From Morchella semilibera (lineage: Eukaryota; Ascomycota; Pezizomycetes; Pezizales; Morchellaceae): a stretch of DNA of 64,000 nt. The notes beneath the pieces are model-generated. The model was not told where the DNA came from, did not search any database, and was given only the letters and a program-made list of their open reading frames with translations. Both the position numbers and the translations under genes were made by a program. Below, one piece after another: positions 1-12,400 of the stretch (positions are counted from its first letter, which is position 1; every line of letters begins with the position of its first letter). The stretch spans positions 1,758,001 through 1,822,000 of the forward strand of contig WBVU01000004.1 in the NCBI GenBank assembly GCA_009192285.1. Direction: 5' to 3'.

Positions 1-861
1 TACTAATAGCAGGAAATTTTGCTTCGATAATAACCGGATCGACGCAATGTACTAAACAATGCAACACGACCGGAGGCATGATATGTATGAACAATGAAGT
101 GACTTTATCTAAGGAGTGGAAAACAAGAGAGTTTCTCCACATGGCTATCGCCCAAGCATTGTTTCCATAGGCCAGGCAGTAGGTTGCGATCATGAGACGT
201 CGAGAATTAGGGAACACCCAGATGGAGAGTAGAAGAAGAACGTTAACGAAATAGCAGAGGTCGGCCAGGAAGTAATGGTATCCACGTTTATGGTAGGTGT
301 AGTAACGGACGGGCATGAAATATAGGAGCTGTAGTGAATACCAGATGTGGACCCATTCCCTACGAGACAAGGCTTAGCCTCTGCGTTTCCTATCATAGAA
401 AGGGTAATAACTTACGGATGCCCACCAATTAGGAGGCCTGTGATGAAGATGTTGCAGACACCAACCACGAATGCGATCTTCTCTCTTGAAGAAATGATTT
501 TGGTATCCCCCCACTTATCAACAAGCTTATCAAGACCCTGGCTAAACTTCTCCTTGTATTTCTCCAGCTCCACGTCCGTTTTTTTGAGGACGCTTTCTTT
601 GTGCCTGACATACTGAAGCTTTACTTTGTCTCTGTGTTTCTTGAGAGTTTCGCTCTGGAGCTGTATGCGCTTGTTTATTTTTTCTAGCTGCTGAGGAAGC
701 GTAAATTGGTCGAGAAAGTCAAATACAGTAAGTTTGTCCATCGGAGGGAAATCCCAATCATCGCCATTAGTTACGGAACCGGCATATGAAGGAGAGCGAG
801 AGAGGTTCGGAGATGGAGGCGGGGAGTCGGTCGACTCCGCGCCAGAGAGGGTTTCATCCAT
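1..861 (-). CDS. GPC1: Glycerophosphocholine acyltransferase (GPC1, DUF2838 family), 3' end outside window
   Basis: Exon 1 runs 861..416 and exon 2 runs 359..1, leaving the window still open, so the C-terminus is missing. The 56-nt intron (415..360) starts GTAAGT and ends TAG, and the join restores a Pro codon (GGHP|EWVHIWY). The N-terminus is Ser/Pro rich and followed by a charged, probably coiled segment (about residues 65-120). After it come the family hallmark SSREKIAFVVG and then hydrophobic membrane segments with motifs such as YFMPVRYYTYHKRGYHYFL and WRNSLVFHS. The family is known to acylate glycerophosphocholine with acyl-CoA to make lysophosphatidylcholine at the ER, recycling phosphatidylcholine. 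The gene is divergent from CBF5 over a 433-bp region. The family call is confident; full integrity cannot be judged because the gene is cut by the window edge. Confidence 0.9.
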
Positions 862-1294
862 ATTCTCGTGAGGATTTGATGGAAGAATATAATGAGGATA
901 GGGAGGAACGAAGTAGGTGGTTGACTAGCTAGCTTACTTCGTGCTTATTCCAAAGCAAGACTGCAGAAGATGAATCCTCTCATCAGCACACGTGAAACTG
1001 TTGACTGAATATCACTGGGGCTGAATGGAATTTGAAACGTGGCTCATTCACAACGAGTTGCCACTATGATGTCCTAAAGAGGAATAACTAGAATTCCAAT
1101 TAGTCATCAGCCCGAGTGATGGTAAGATAATAAACTTCAGTAGAAAGCCAGATGAGGCTCATTGTAGTGGCTCTGGGGATGTCTTAGTCATTCGAAAAAT
1201 TCACCCACCAACCGCAAAAGAATTTTTTCCTTCAAACGTTGCGCCTAAACTAACCTCCTGGCCCAGCAAAACAGCAACGACACTACTATTTGCA
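862..1294. promoter_or_regulatory. Divergent intergenic region between GPC1 and CBF5
   Basis: This 433-bp spacer lies between the two start codons, so it must hold both promoters. No clear TATA box, operator or repeat stands out. The assignment rests only on gene arrangement. Confidence 0.5.
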
Positions 1295-2973
1295 ATGGAG
1301 CTCGTCAAAAAGCAGGAGACTGAGGAGTACTTGATAAAGCCAGAGGCTACCACAGCGCCTGTTGACACCTCAACATGGCCGTGAGTTATTCCATTGCGCT
1401 TTTGCGGATATCTCATCTCTTATTTGCTAACATGTTTGGGGTTTAAAGTCTGCTACTTAAAAACTACAATAATCTTCTTGTTCGGACTGGTCACTTTACT
1501 CCAATTCCCAACGGGTGCGCTCCATTGAAACGGGATCTCAAGAGTTACATCAGTAGCGGTGTAATTAATCTCGACAAACCGAGTAACCCTAGTTCTCACG
1601 AAGTTGTTGCGTGGGTCAAGAGGATTTTAAGATGCGAGAAGACTGGTCACAGTGGCACTTTGGATCCCAAGGTTACTGGTTGTCTCATTGTCTGCATTGA
1701 CCGTGCTACTCGCTTGGTTAAATCTCAACAGGGAGCCGGTACATATATTCCCTTTCCAGAAATACTACTATTATACAAGTTCTAAACTCTGTATAGGGAA
1801 GGAGTATGTTTGCGTTCTCCGTCTCCACGACAAAATTCAATCAAAAGAGCAGTTGGCTCGTGCCCTCGAAACTTTGACTGGTGCTCTCTTCCAACGTCCG
1901 CCATTGATCTCTGCGGTCAAGCGTCAGCTACGTATCAGGACAATCCACGAGTCTAAACTTCTCGAGTTTGATAACGATAGGCACCTCGCCGTGTTTTGGG
2001 TAAGCTGTGAAGCTGGTACCTATATCAGAACTTTATGTGTTCATTTGGGATTGTTATTGGGTGTTGGTGCGCACATGCAGGAGTTGAGGCGTGTCCGATC
2101 TGGGGCTTTGAGTGAGAATGACAACATTGTCACCCTACATGATATTTTGGATGGTATGCTCTGTTCCGGAATCTCCTAGGGAAAACCTTCCAAATATTTT
2201 CTCTGACCTCCTTACAGCGCAATGGCTTGCTGATAATACGCGCGATGAATCCTACCTTCGCCGTGTTATTCGTCCCTTGGAATCCCTTCTGACTACCTAT
2301 AAACGTATCGTTGTCAAGGATAGTGCGGTCAACGCTGTGTGTTATGGTGCCAAGCTCATGATCCCCGGCCTTCTCCGCTATGAGGCCGGAATTGAGGTTG
2401 GTGAAGAGGTTGTGTTGATGACCACCAAGGGCGAGGCTATTGCTTTGGGAATTGCTCAGATGTCCACCGTTGAACTCTCAACTTGCGATCATGGCGTTGT
2501 CGCAAAAGTGAAGAGATGTATTATGGAGCGCGATCTTTACCCCCGCCGCTGGGGTTTGGGTCCTGTGGCTCTTGAAAAGAAAAAGATGAAGGTCGACGGA
2601 AAGCTTGACGTTGGTGACCCCAGCCTTCGAAACTGTTGTCTTCTTTGGACTAACTGGATCTACATAGAAATATGGCCGCCCCAACGAGTCTACTCCTCAG
2701 ACTTGGAAGAAGGCATATACTGACTTCAATGCGCCTGCCGAATCCGACCTTAGGGTCATTGAAGCCGATGACGATGTTAAGAAGACCTTCACTTCTGATG
2801 TTGGTAGAATTGATGTGGAAATGATCACTCCAGGAGATGAAGGTTCTGATGACGAAAAGGACAAGAGGAAGAAGCGGAAAACCGATGAGACGGAAGAAGA
2901 GAGAGCTGAACGCAAAAAGAAGAAGAAGGAGAAGAAAGAGAAGAAAGAGAAGAAAGAGAAGAAGGACGAGTAG
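1295..2973 (+). CDS. CBF5: H/ACA snoRNP pseudouridine synthase Cbf5/dyskerin
   Basis: Exons 1295..1380, 1449..1738, 1797..2153, 2218..2609 and 2668..2973 join in frame to 476 residues, close to the family length. The start was chosen as the ATG giving a short N-terminus before the conserved LIKPEA and [12 protein letters not shown] blocks. The TruB-type catalytic motif HSGTLDP puts the catalytic Asp near residue 101. The [16 protein letters not shown] block follows, then a PUA domain at about 270-345 (MIPGLLRY...[17 protein letters not shown]). The C-terminus is the usual Lys/Glu-rich tail. The protein is the catalytic subunit that isomerises uridines in rRNA and snRNA, guided by H/ACA RNAs in the nucleolus. 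The last intron has a weak donor (GTTGGT) but a good CTAAC branch site. The gene looks intact and functional. Confidence 0.95.
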
Positions 2974-3427
2974 GAGAAGTACGAGCAGGAGCGCCAACTT
3001 AAAAATTCCTCTATCCCAATGGGTTCATGTAAATTAACTGTGTCATTTTTTTTTCCCTTTCCCTTTTCCCTTTCCCTTTCAATCTTTTGGCCGTCTTGGT
3101 GAATAGTACTCTCCAGTGCACTTGTCCAAAACTAGCAGTACATGTAGTTAGTAGCAGAGGTTATACTTTCATATCAAAAGTTAGGGTTGTTCAGATAAAC
3201 ACTTATCATGATTACACACATAATGTGTTTGCCAAGACATGTGGGCAGCTGCAGGTGAAGACTCTCGGGCACGCAACCACCACTTCCGTATACCAATACC
3301 AAAGCCAGACTCGGGCATCACCGTTACTGTATCGTCATCGCTATCTACGGAACCTCTGGTTTTACACCAAGCTCGATTACTTCTTACACTCCAGCAAATT
3401 TCCTGATACTCTATAGAATAATTCGCT
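2974..3427. other. CBF5-VPS5 intergenic region with CCCTTT tract
   Basis: A pyrimidine tract of CCCTTT units at about 3047-3083 lies just past the CBF5 stop, probably in its 3' region or in the VPS5 promoter. Nothing else is recognisable. Confidence 0.5.
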
Positions 3428-5551
3428 ATGAGCTCTGGCACATCCCCGCAACTGGGTAGCCTCGACCTCGAGACCGATGGAGCTTCTCCGTGGGGTGATG
3501 AGAGACCCGTAAATATACACCCCCTCGTTTGTGTAAAATCTCCCGATACCGTTGCTAATATTTTTCAAGGAGGATTCTGTCCAAGGTTGGTATAAATAAC
3601 TATCTCATTTTTTCAATTGGTACATATGGGCAGGATTTAATAGCTCGTGAACAAAGCACTAGAATTGCCGACTACCGCCACCACCAGTCAGGATATTAAA
3701 GATGCGGAAACAGAGCAGCCTCGGACACCTACGGTAAAAACATCCACTGCTCGTCGTAATCCTCGCCGTCCAGGACGCCATGTGGCCCGTGTGGAGGCTA
3801 TCGACGATGACCTTGGTCCACTTGGCCCACTAGGCGATAATTTTGCTGCTGCTGATCTCCCAGATGCATCTTCTGGTCCATCAAAACATCTCCACGAAAC
3901 ACCTCCCGAACCGCCACAAAAGGAGGATTCGCCTAGGGGTTCCAGAGTTATTTCTGGTACGGCATCGAGGACAATGCCCAGAGGGGAAACTATGGAGAGT
4001 GTTTCTTTGGAGGATGACGAAACCGAGGCGTATACCGGGCCCCCAACGACCTTTGATGCGATGGAAAATTCAGAGAGACGTAGAATGATCGGTGGACCGG
4101 ATAGGGCGCCGGAACAACCCCAAGTAGCGGGACCGGTATTTGATATTAGTGTTGGGGACCCACACAAAGTTGGGGATTTGACCAGTGCGCACACGGTTTA
4201 TCAAGTCAGGACTAAGGTTCGTTGGATAATCTCAGAACATAAGTTGTGCTTGGGCTGATTTGGTTGGGGAAAATATTAGACGACGTCGAAGGCCTATAGG
4301 AACAGCGAATTCACAGTTTCTCGTAGATACAGGGATTTCTTGTGGCTCTATAGTACATTAAACAACAATAACCCAGGTGTTGTGGTTCCGCCACCACCAG
4401 AGAAACAGGCTGTAGGGAGATTCGATGATAATTTTGTCGAATCTCGAAGGTCTGCTCTAGAGCGCATGCTAAATAAGACTGCAGTTCACCCAATTCTACA
4501 GAATGACCCGGACCTAAAATTATTCTTAGAGTCCGAAGCACTGAATGTGGATATAAAACATAAGGAGAAACAAGCACCACCAGTTGGAGAAAGCAAGGGA
4601 ATGTTTAGCTCTCTAGGTTTTACTGTGGTTGGAAAGTTTGTGGAAACCGATGAGGTAAGTATCAGTTAACTAATGTACGGCTATGTACAACAAGTGAGGG
4701 AGAGGAAGTTAGGCCAGCCACGGGCGGGGCGGTTTTTACCTCGACGGACTCTCATGGAATTTTGTGGGAAAAAGGTACTGACTTTGGAAATTTAGTGGTT
4801 CCATGACCGTAAGAACTATCTCGACGCGTTGGAAATTCAACTCAAGTCTCTTCTCAAAGCTGTTGACACAGTTATCAAACAACGGAAAGATCTTGCAGAG
4901 GCTGCTAGTGACTTTTCTTCATCCTTGCACGCCCTGTCTACCGTAGAACTCTCAAAGTCACTCTCTTCACCTCTCGATGCCCTCTCAGACCTTCAAATTC
5001 GTATCAAAGAACTCCATGAGCGACAAGCACAGCAGGATGTTCTCACGCTAGGGATCACAGTTGATGAATATATCCGGCTCATTGGCTCTATCAAGCTTGC
5101 GTTCCAACAGCGGCAAAAAGCCTACCACTCTTATCATGCAGCAGAGAGCGAGCTGAATAAAAGGAAGAGTACTTTCGAAAAGCTACAGAGGCAAGGAAAA
5201 ACACAGCAGGATAGGCTCAATCAGATGTCCGCGGAAGTGGTAGACAGTGAGAGGAAGGTGCATCAAGCTAGGCTGCTATTTGATGATATGGGACGATTGA
5301 TGAGGACAGAGCTGGATAGGTTTGAGAGGGAAAAGGTTGAAGATTTCAAAAGTGCCGTTGAGACATTTCTGGAAAGTGCCGTTGAAGCACAAAAGGAGGT
5401 AAGGTCTTCTCACGATTTCCTATAATGCCTGGTCCATGGTGTTAACAAAAAACAGCTTATTGAGTTGTGGGAGACCTATTTGTTACAGTTGGACAGGGAA
5501 GAGGAGGAGGAAACAGGGTCAAAGTCCATTAATGAGCCCACATCGGCTTAA
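3428..5551 (+). CDS. VPS5: Retromer sorting nexin Vps5 (PX-BAR)
   Basis: Exons 3428..3508, 3644..4216, 4292..4654, 4796..5398 and 5456..5551 join to 571 residues. An acidic, Pro/Ser-rich unstructured N-terminus (to about 185) precedes a PX domain at about 186-305, containing SRRYRDFLWLY and the Pro-rich loop GVVVPPPPEKQ typical of phosphatidylinositol-3-phosphate binding. A long helical region (about 340-545) matches the Vps5 BAR domain. With Vps17 the protein forms the membrane-bending part of retromer for endosome-to-Golgi retrieval. The second intron has donor GTTCGT; its acceptor at 4290-4291 was chosen because it keeps frame and gives TKAYRNSEFTVSRRY. The first intron (3509..3643) is the least certain: an AG at 3569-3570 could define a 16-nt exon, but that breaks the frame. 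Confidence 0.92.
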
Positions 5552-6847
5552 AGCCAATGGAATATGTATTTTGGGATGCGGAGCAGAAGGTAAGGGTTCG
5601 GAGGGGATCGGAGGGGTGATCACAAAAAATCAGATAAACTCATCACCATTATCATGATTTCATGTATTACTTTTCAAGTGATTTTAATTTACCCTTCTGG
5701 CTTGGATATGTTTTTATTGCTGCAAATGTGTATCGATTATCCTCCTGGTTTGCTAATCTCAACGTATTTTAACATTGAACCACTAGCTCGTTAGAGTCTC
5801 ATTGTTTAGATGCCATTGTTGACCCCTAAATGTTTTCTGAGATACAAGTAACATCACATAGTCTCTAACATACATGTAGCTATGGTCTACAGGTGGCAAG
5901 GACTTCGAGGAATAGTTGTTAGCTACACACTCGAGGGGTGCTGATTAATACATGTACCCCGGTGGTCCTCAAAGTGATGCAACAGCGACAAAACCACTAA
6001 CTTCGCAGCTACTGGCCACCACGCCCAAAAGTTGGGAAGCAATATATGTGTCGAATTACATCAGGCGTATCTATATAATAATAGTAAATGGAAATACAAA
6101 TGAAAAAAATTGACTGGGTCTAGCTTTGATGGTGGTCGCAACACCAGAATATTGAGTTTGTTGCATCACTTTAAGGACCCCCGGGGTACATGTAATTATA
6201 AGTCAACCTCTCGTATTGCTTCAGTTTTCCTGGGGTACAGACGGATAGGTGGGCGACATAATCACCCAGAAGTAAACGGATATGGCTACGCTTTCGTTGC
6301 AAAGTGAGCGGTTATGGGCTAGAATCCCAGTCCTCACATCCTTATGTAAACCCACCTTGTCAGTCGGGCCAGGTTTTAGAGGTCTCCCAAGCCACTCGCC
6401 CAAACAAAGACAGCTGAACGCCAATATTGAGAACTACCGAGTGATATTATGTGATTGGGATCCATTTTTGAGCCATCACACTGCTGTTTGGGTCTAATTA
6501 TGTATTTAGCCAGAATATACCGAAAAATTTATTCCATAATACAGCGTTACATCTTGTTCCGAAACACCAATAAACCCCCGCATTTCCTTCAGATATGATC
6601 CAGCATACTACATGTATATCCATAGCAAAACTAAAAAACGCAAAAAAACTCAAAAAACTCAAAAAGCCTCTCCATCCAATATAAAAGCAAGAGATACATC
6701 ATCATTACTATACATTACACACTTAAAGGTCGCCACACTAAATACCGAATTCCCAGGGAAGCTTTTGGTCTCCTTGACTAATATACAGACAATAAGTAAT
6801 TAATGAACAGATGGAGTACCTGGTGGGCTCTCCGAAGGGGAAGGGAG
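5552..6847. other. Intergenic region between VPS5 and the transcription factor
   Basis: The two genes converge here, so the region holds both 3' ends. It contains a 246-bp inverted-repeat element (5949-6194, listed separately). A short A-rich tract with AAAAAACTC repeats lies at about 6630-6665. No gene is seen; small ORFs overlapping 6110-6500 run into the element and lack any family signature. Confidence 0.6.
5949..6194. mobile_element. MITE-like element, family A copy 1
   Basis: Terminal inverted repeats of about 35 bp begin TACATGTACCCCGG and continue with a GGTCCT..AAAGTGATGCAAC block; the right end is the reverse complement with few mismatches. The interior (CTACTGGCCACCACG, CAAAAGTTGGGAAG, GACTGGGTCTAGCTTTG) is shared with the copy at 56326-56556. 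There is no coding capacity, as expected of a non-autonomous DNA transposon. No clear target-site duplication was verified; the TACATGTA palindrome at the tips may itself be the target. Confidence 0.8.
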
Positions 6848-9476
6848 TCAAAAGAGCCAATCTGTCTCTTCGGTGCCCATGGGGGCAAACCCAGGAAGCA
6901 TGCTCTGCTGCTGTCCATTGGCATCTAGAGCTGAAGTTCCTGAGGGGTGCGTCCCAGGAGCCACCCGTGGGAAGTTGAACCAATTGAAGACGTCTAAATA
7001 ATCCAATGCTGCACTACCATTGTTTCCAGATGATTCACCGTTGCTCGTTGGGATACCCAAGTGTGCTGTTGATCTCCGAGAGTCTGGCTGGCGCGAGATC
7101 ATTACGTCCACTGCGTATGCTGTCATTCTCATATCTGAGAGTATTGCTACACAGTTCCTGGAGCTACTTCCAGTTGAGTCGGTATCTTGGTCCGATACTG
7201 ATCCGTTGGCAGTTTGCATTTGTGTTTGCGACAATTCCTCGACAACACGCTGGATTATGGTTGCGTAGCGTTCCGCAGTTTGGTAACATTTACCCATTTC
7301 GCGAAGTGCGTCCAGGAACAGTCGGACGTCAGGAATTGTTGAGTACTCTGTTGTCGAAGCATGCACAAGGAGAAGACGAGCAGCAACCCAGACCGTAAAT
7401 GCAAATGTTGACCCTAACAAATGCAGCATGTTATTGGAAATCACAAGACGAGTTAACGCAGCGATATTTTCGACAGCCGAAAGACATCTTTGGCCGGCGG
7501 AGTATGAAGGACCAAATATGCTAGAGCGTGTAGTCGGATATGCAGCGGAAGAGTGAAGTCGGATCACCGAACTAAAAAAGGTCAGTAAATAACCCGAACC
7601 CGAACCCTAGCCCTAAGATCAACTACATACGTGTTATATGCGGCATGAAGCATTATCCATGAAGGGTCCACAACCGTACCACCGAGGTTAAGCGCACGCG
7701 TCAGGTTTCCGTATGACATTGGAAGAGAAAACTTCCAGGAGGTAAGGGCTTTGTCCAGAGTTCTATACTTTAGTTGCCATGCCTCCACATCAGAGAGTAC
7801 ATTGATGTCGACAGTTTCACGGAGAAACCGGTGGATTCTTCCTAAGATTCCAAGAACCTCAATCAGGTAAGAAAATGCTGACAGAGACTCCACATTGTTG
7901 ACTGACTGATCTGACCTTCTGGGAGTTCGAAACCATCTAGTAGTGACATGCTGATTTCTATCCCACAGGTGATCTCGACATGGTAGTAGCCTATCAATCT
8001 CCGATTCATCCAGCGTCAAATCCAAAGAGGTCCAAGGGTTGTATAGACATCCAATAGATAAACCATCCAAAACAGTCGTCTACGCCCTTCTTCCTCAACC
8101 CAGTCTTTTGATTCGGGTAAAATTCCGGCCCCCATAGTCGATATCTGTGGCAGAACCTCCCTGGAAGGTTCTACCGCCAAGCCTAGGTGCAATGCCATCC
8201 GTGTTGTCAATGCCAAAAGCCCCCAACCCGAGGGACCATTTGTTGACCCAGTAACATCGAGAACCAATATCACAAGGGCCTTCAAAGATTGAACCGAGGG
8301 GTTTTCCAGGGCATAAAATACAACTTTGCGTTTCGCTACCGACCGAAAGTGCGCTTTCCAATTGTCATCAATCCGTCTGTCATTGCAGAACCTTATAGTC
8401 GCGGAGACTATCGAATGCATCAAAATAACATCCGATTCCTCAACTTGGGACAAGTGGCGCCCAAAGAAAGAATCCACAATTGTTTGCCTATGAAGAATAG
8501 GACAGGTGGGATATATGTTTTGGAAGAACAGGTCGACCATAGTGCATAAGAGATCGTCGGTTGGAAGGTCGTTATCAAAAGATTTTGTATTTGAAAGGTC
8601 TCCAATCTGGTTCTGCTCTCGGAAGGCAACATCTGCAGGCATTATCCCCGTGGTACTAACGAATGCACCTGGTGGCTGTGAAACTGCAGTGAACTGGGCC
8701 GAGGGGGGGGGATGACTGACTGCCACCATCGGTTCAGTTGTGCCAGGGTGGGATATTGAGGGAGAAAGGTGATCATGCGAGGCAGTAGACGGCGATGGGA
8801 ATTGGGGGTGACTGTTAAGGTTTTGAAGATGATTTTCAATTATTTGAGAGTGGTTAGCAAGAACTGCTTCTACGCGGTCTAAAATAATTTGAAAGAGCGA
8901 GAGAATCCAATCAGCACTTGTATCTTCCGAAGTATCTTAATCAATTAAAAACTCACCAAGTCGTTCCTCTAATTCTCGCCCAATTCCAGCCCGGAGGCCT
9001 GGCTTCTTCTTTTGCCTGTAAATACATTCCTGCCCTTTTGTTTTTTTGCCAAGTATCAGACAAGTCCTGTAGTTGTCATAATGGTGGAGGGGGCTGACCA
9101 TTTCGACTGCACCATCCACAACTTGGTTGTGCGCGGTCGCATTTTACCTTCCGTTGTTTGCAAGTCTCGCACCTTTAATCGTAAGTGGATGAAAAATTAA
9201 AGTGGCTGGAGATGCTCACGATGAAATCCCGTCTATGCGTCTCCGTTTCCTTGCACCCTCACTTCCAGCATCGCCTCTATCCTGTCTGCCTTCGTCTTCA
9301 GAGGAATTATCATGGTCGCTGCTTCCCCTCCCGTTCGTCACAGAGCCCTTTCCGTTAATAAGGCTGCTAACAGCCGAAGGTCTACGGAGGGTTGCACTAG
9401 CAGGTGGAGGAGGAACAGCCGCAGTGGGTGTGGATTGTGACTCTGGAGAACCCATATTTGCAAGTCCTTTATGCAA
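6848..9476 (-). CDS. Zn2Cys6 fungal-specific transcription factor, interrupted by a one-base frameshift
   Basis: Exons 9476..9220, 9172..9099, 9034..8957, 8878..7631 and 7571..6848 were read from GT-AG sites. Exons 1 to 3 rebuild a perfect zinc cluster C-x2-C-x6-C-x6-C-x2-C-x6-C (CETCKQRKVKC ... CGWCSRNGQEC), preceded by a basic RKRRR stretch and followed by the linker and dimerisation helix ELEERLDRVEAVLANHS. Exon 4 encodes the fungal_trans regulatory domain (LGLAVEP, RRRLFWMVYLLD, LTLDESEIDRLLPCRD). Inside it, at about 8016-8045, the frame breaks: reading after YLLDVYTTLGPL needs one extra base to continue into DLTLDESEIDR. The exon total is one base short of a multiple of three. The gene is either a young pseudogene or carries an assembly error. 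Its place near the rhamnose genes makes a regulatory link possible but unproven. Confidence 0.8.
7591..7617 (-). repeat. Telomere-like repeat inside the last intron of the transcription factor
   Basis: The intron 7630..7572 contains tandem CCCGAA, CCCGAA, CCCTAG, CCCTAAG units on the plus strand, resembling degenerate TTAGGG telomere repeats. It is only about four units long. Confidence 0.6.
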
Positions 9477-12400
9477 TCAATACTGCTTTGCTGATTGGTT
9501 TGCTTGCTGGTCTGCTGGACTGGTTGATTATCGACTAACTAAACAACTCTTTACTCACTCGCTCGCCAGACTGGCGACAAAAAATGCTGGTAATGGGGAG
9601 ATGATGATGATGATAGAAAAGAAGAAGGGCAGGGCAGCACCAGAGCTTACAGGTTAGGCTAGTTGTACCTAAGTAGGGGTCTCGATCCAACCAATCCCCG
9701 GATATTGGCGCAGGTCAGGCATAATTTTTTGTCACTCCTGGGATTGTTAGGATTATCAAGAGGTTTGCGACTTCCCCGCCTTCTAAGTTCCTTTCTCACC
9801 GTCTCCACACGCAGCCGCCCCTAAGACGTTACCCCAAACTGCGCCCAAACTGCGAAGTTGAGTGTCATTGCCCAATCCGGCTGGGCAAACTGGCTGGGGA
9901 AAACTGGCTGGGGAATCCCCGCCCATCGTAACGAGGCAACATGGTGAGGGTTTTAGCCAAAAGTCAGGGCACTGGTAACTGGCCAACTGACACTATCACA
10001 AACAGCAGTAGTACCTACATATCATACGTACGGAACCAGTACCTCTTCCACCCCTGCTAGTCCCCCCCCCAAAAAAAATCAATCTTTACCGTTCTTCCCC
10101 ACAGTCCAGGAACGAACAACAACTCGATGAGATTATCAACTAGACCGGTTCCTGAGAATAACCGCCCAACACAGTGCAGCGGATTGTCGGGGCTGTAGGC
10201 GTCGGCTGACGATAGTGGTCAGAAATTTTGGGGGTAAACCGCGCAAAGAGCCTCTTTTTCCTATTCCAGGACCCACATTTCCCCAGGGGGAAGTTTTCAG
10301 ATCGATCTGCGGTGTAACAATGTCAATGGTTGTGGAAAAACATCTTTACCTCGCCAGTAGTACTCAACATGGCCCCAAAATGCGTCCTAATATAGGTTCA
10401 ATATATCATCCATTTATTAACTGTATCTTTGCCACAGTGCAAATGTCCGACGACTCGTTTGCTGGGTTCATCCCACATGTTCCTCCGCAATTCCACGCCA
10501 TGGTTTTGAGCGCTTTCTTGGTCGTTATTTCTAGCGGAATTTCTATGCCAACGTGTCACAGAGGATCCGTGGGGTAACTAGGGACCCGCTGTCTCGAATG
10601 ATTCTCTGACGGTTCAATTCATAATCCTCAAGCCAAGATACTCACCAGCCTAAAGCTCTGTTACCAGCTTCACAATATATCACTCGATCGTGTGTTGGAG
10701 TAAGCTGCACCACTATGTATGCACCCTCAATAACTAAGAGTTAAAACATGGATTTGTATTCAGGTATCGTGTTCGTCCCCTGTTCCTTGGAGAAGCAGTC
10801 GCTTATATTAGCACCCCGGAAATTGATGGTTCTCCACAGGTAGCTGGGCTGTAGGGTTGTTTCTTTCCGATAGGGAGATTTCTGGATACCAAATCTCTGC
10901 TCAAGTTCTAGGTATGTACATGATGTAGCCATCCGTACTTATAGATCCTTATAGCCCGGATACATGTATAATTCAGAGTTTTTTCCGCACTGACAATTAT
11001 ATATTATTCGACTTCGTCAAATATTTCCTTCCGCTCGGAGCAACCATCATCGGTGCCGACGGGATCAAAAAATACCTGGCCATATATGCACATAACTCCG
11101 GTGAACCGTAGCTGTTTGACCCTCTACGATCCCCGGCTAAAACGAGACCCCCAATAACCTCTCCACAATCGTATGGTATCACGGTGTGAATATGAATGAC
11201 ACCCTCTAAAACATTTAGGAACCGAATCATCAGAGAGAGTATTGGCAACTGTAGTCTTCATGTTACTACACACCAATCACCGACTAATATATATGTGCTC
11301 CAGATAATAATTCCTAGGCCCCTAGAGTGCAATATCTCGAGAGCTATGAACTTCTAGTCCGAGTCACACTATGATATTTGGTCAAGCAGAATTAATTGAT
11401 GGAATAATATACTTCACTAATAGTCGGATCTCGCATTGCTCACCGTTAAAAGGGAATGCAAGGGCCCTTTCTTCGACTAGCTATCTAAAGCTCAGGCCTG
11501 ATTGAATATTGGCCCTACCTGCAGTCTGGTAATAAATACACTATGCATCATATCAGACATCTATCAAACTGCAGCAGGCACCGTGGGATATGTAGGTACT
11601 TTAGAGCGCCTGCATAACGACAATTGCCATTAGGTGTCTCGAAGCCACTTTTGTCACCCTTCTACACCCTTATCCGCGCCTCATGCCGTTCTAGGCCTTC
11701 ATCTGAGATACTCGTGGCCACTCTAAGAATGGTTACTTCCGCGCGGTCGTTTAAGAGTTTATCCTTGTAGGCACAGCACCTTCAGTTTTTCTACGCATGC
11801 AGGAGATCATATTTTCTTGTTTTATCTCTGATTGTGGTACCTACATGTACCTACAACTCGGTAGTGCTAAGCATTTCGGGTGTAGCTGAAATTCTGTTCC
11901 TGCCCTGCCGTTACAACCGTTTGGTTTTCGCCTATTATATTGCGAAGTGAGTCTTTCTGCAGCCTCCCGCCCACAAGCAAGATCAATTACTTTTCCCACT
12001 GTCTTCCCTTTTTACGGAAATTCCCAAATGAAATCATATATAACTTCATAAGAAACGTTTCACATGTGAGTATGAGCTTCTTCCAACAGTCACAACTTAC
12101 AGGCAATAGCCTGAACCCGTAAAGTACTTACTTACCCCACACTCTTTTTCTTGGGATCTCCCTATTTTCCTGGGCAGTGGTGGGTATTTTATCTTGGATC
12201 TTTTCGAGAATGTAAATGTTCTCGAGTGCATGCATGTATCTATTACATACAACTATTCGTAGTTCAACCCCGACAGAAATAAGTGCAACCATGTCGGAAT
12301 TTTGAACAGAATTTGAAAGAGGAAAAGATGTGTTATAAAGTTCTGGTCTCCCTCCTGCGACTTTTCTTTCGATTTACGCAATCAATCGAAAACCCGGCAG

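Noticed and set aside
3509-3643. 16-nt microexon in VPS5 between 3571 and 3586
   Set aside because: Splice sites are plausible, but including it shifts the frame of the next exon. A single 135-nt intron is consistent.
9202-9657. 151-codon plus-strand ORF opposite the start of the transcription factor
   Set aside because: It is the shadow of the transcription factor's first exon and leader. The minus-strand frame joins a perfect zinc cluster; this one has no motif.
10215-10577. 120-codon plus-strand ORF
   Set aside because: No recognisable domain, and the surrounding sequence looks like decayed intergenic DNA. Kept only as part of the gene-free region.
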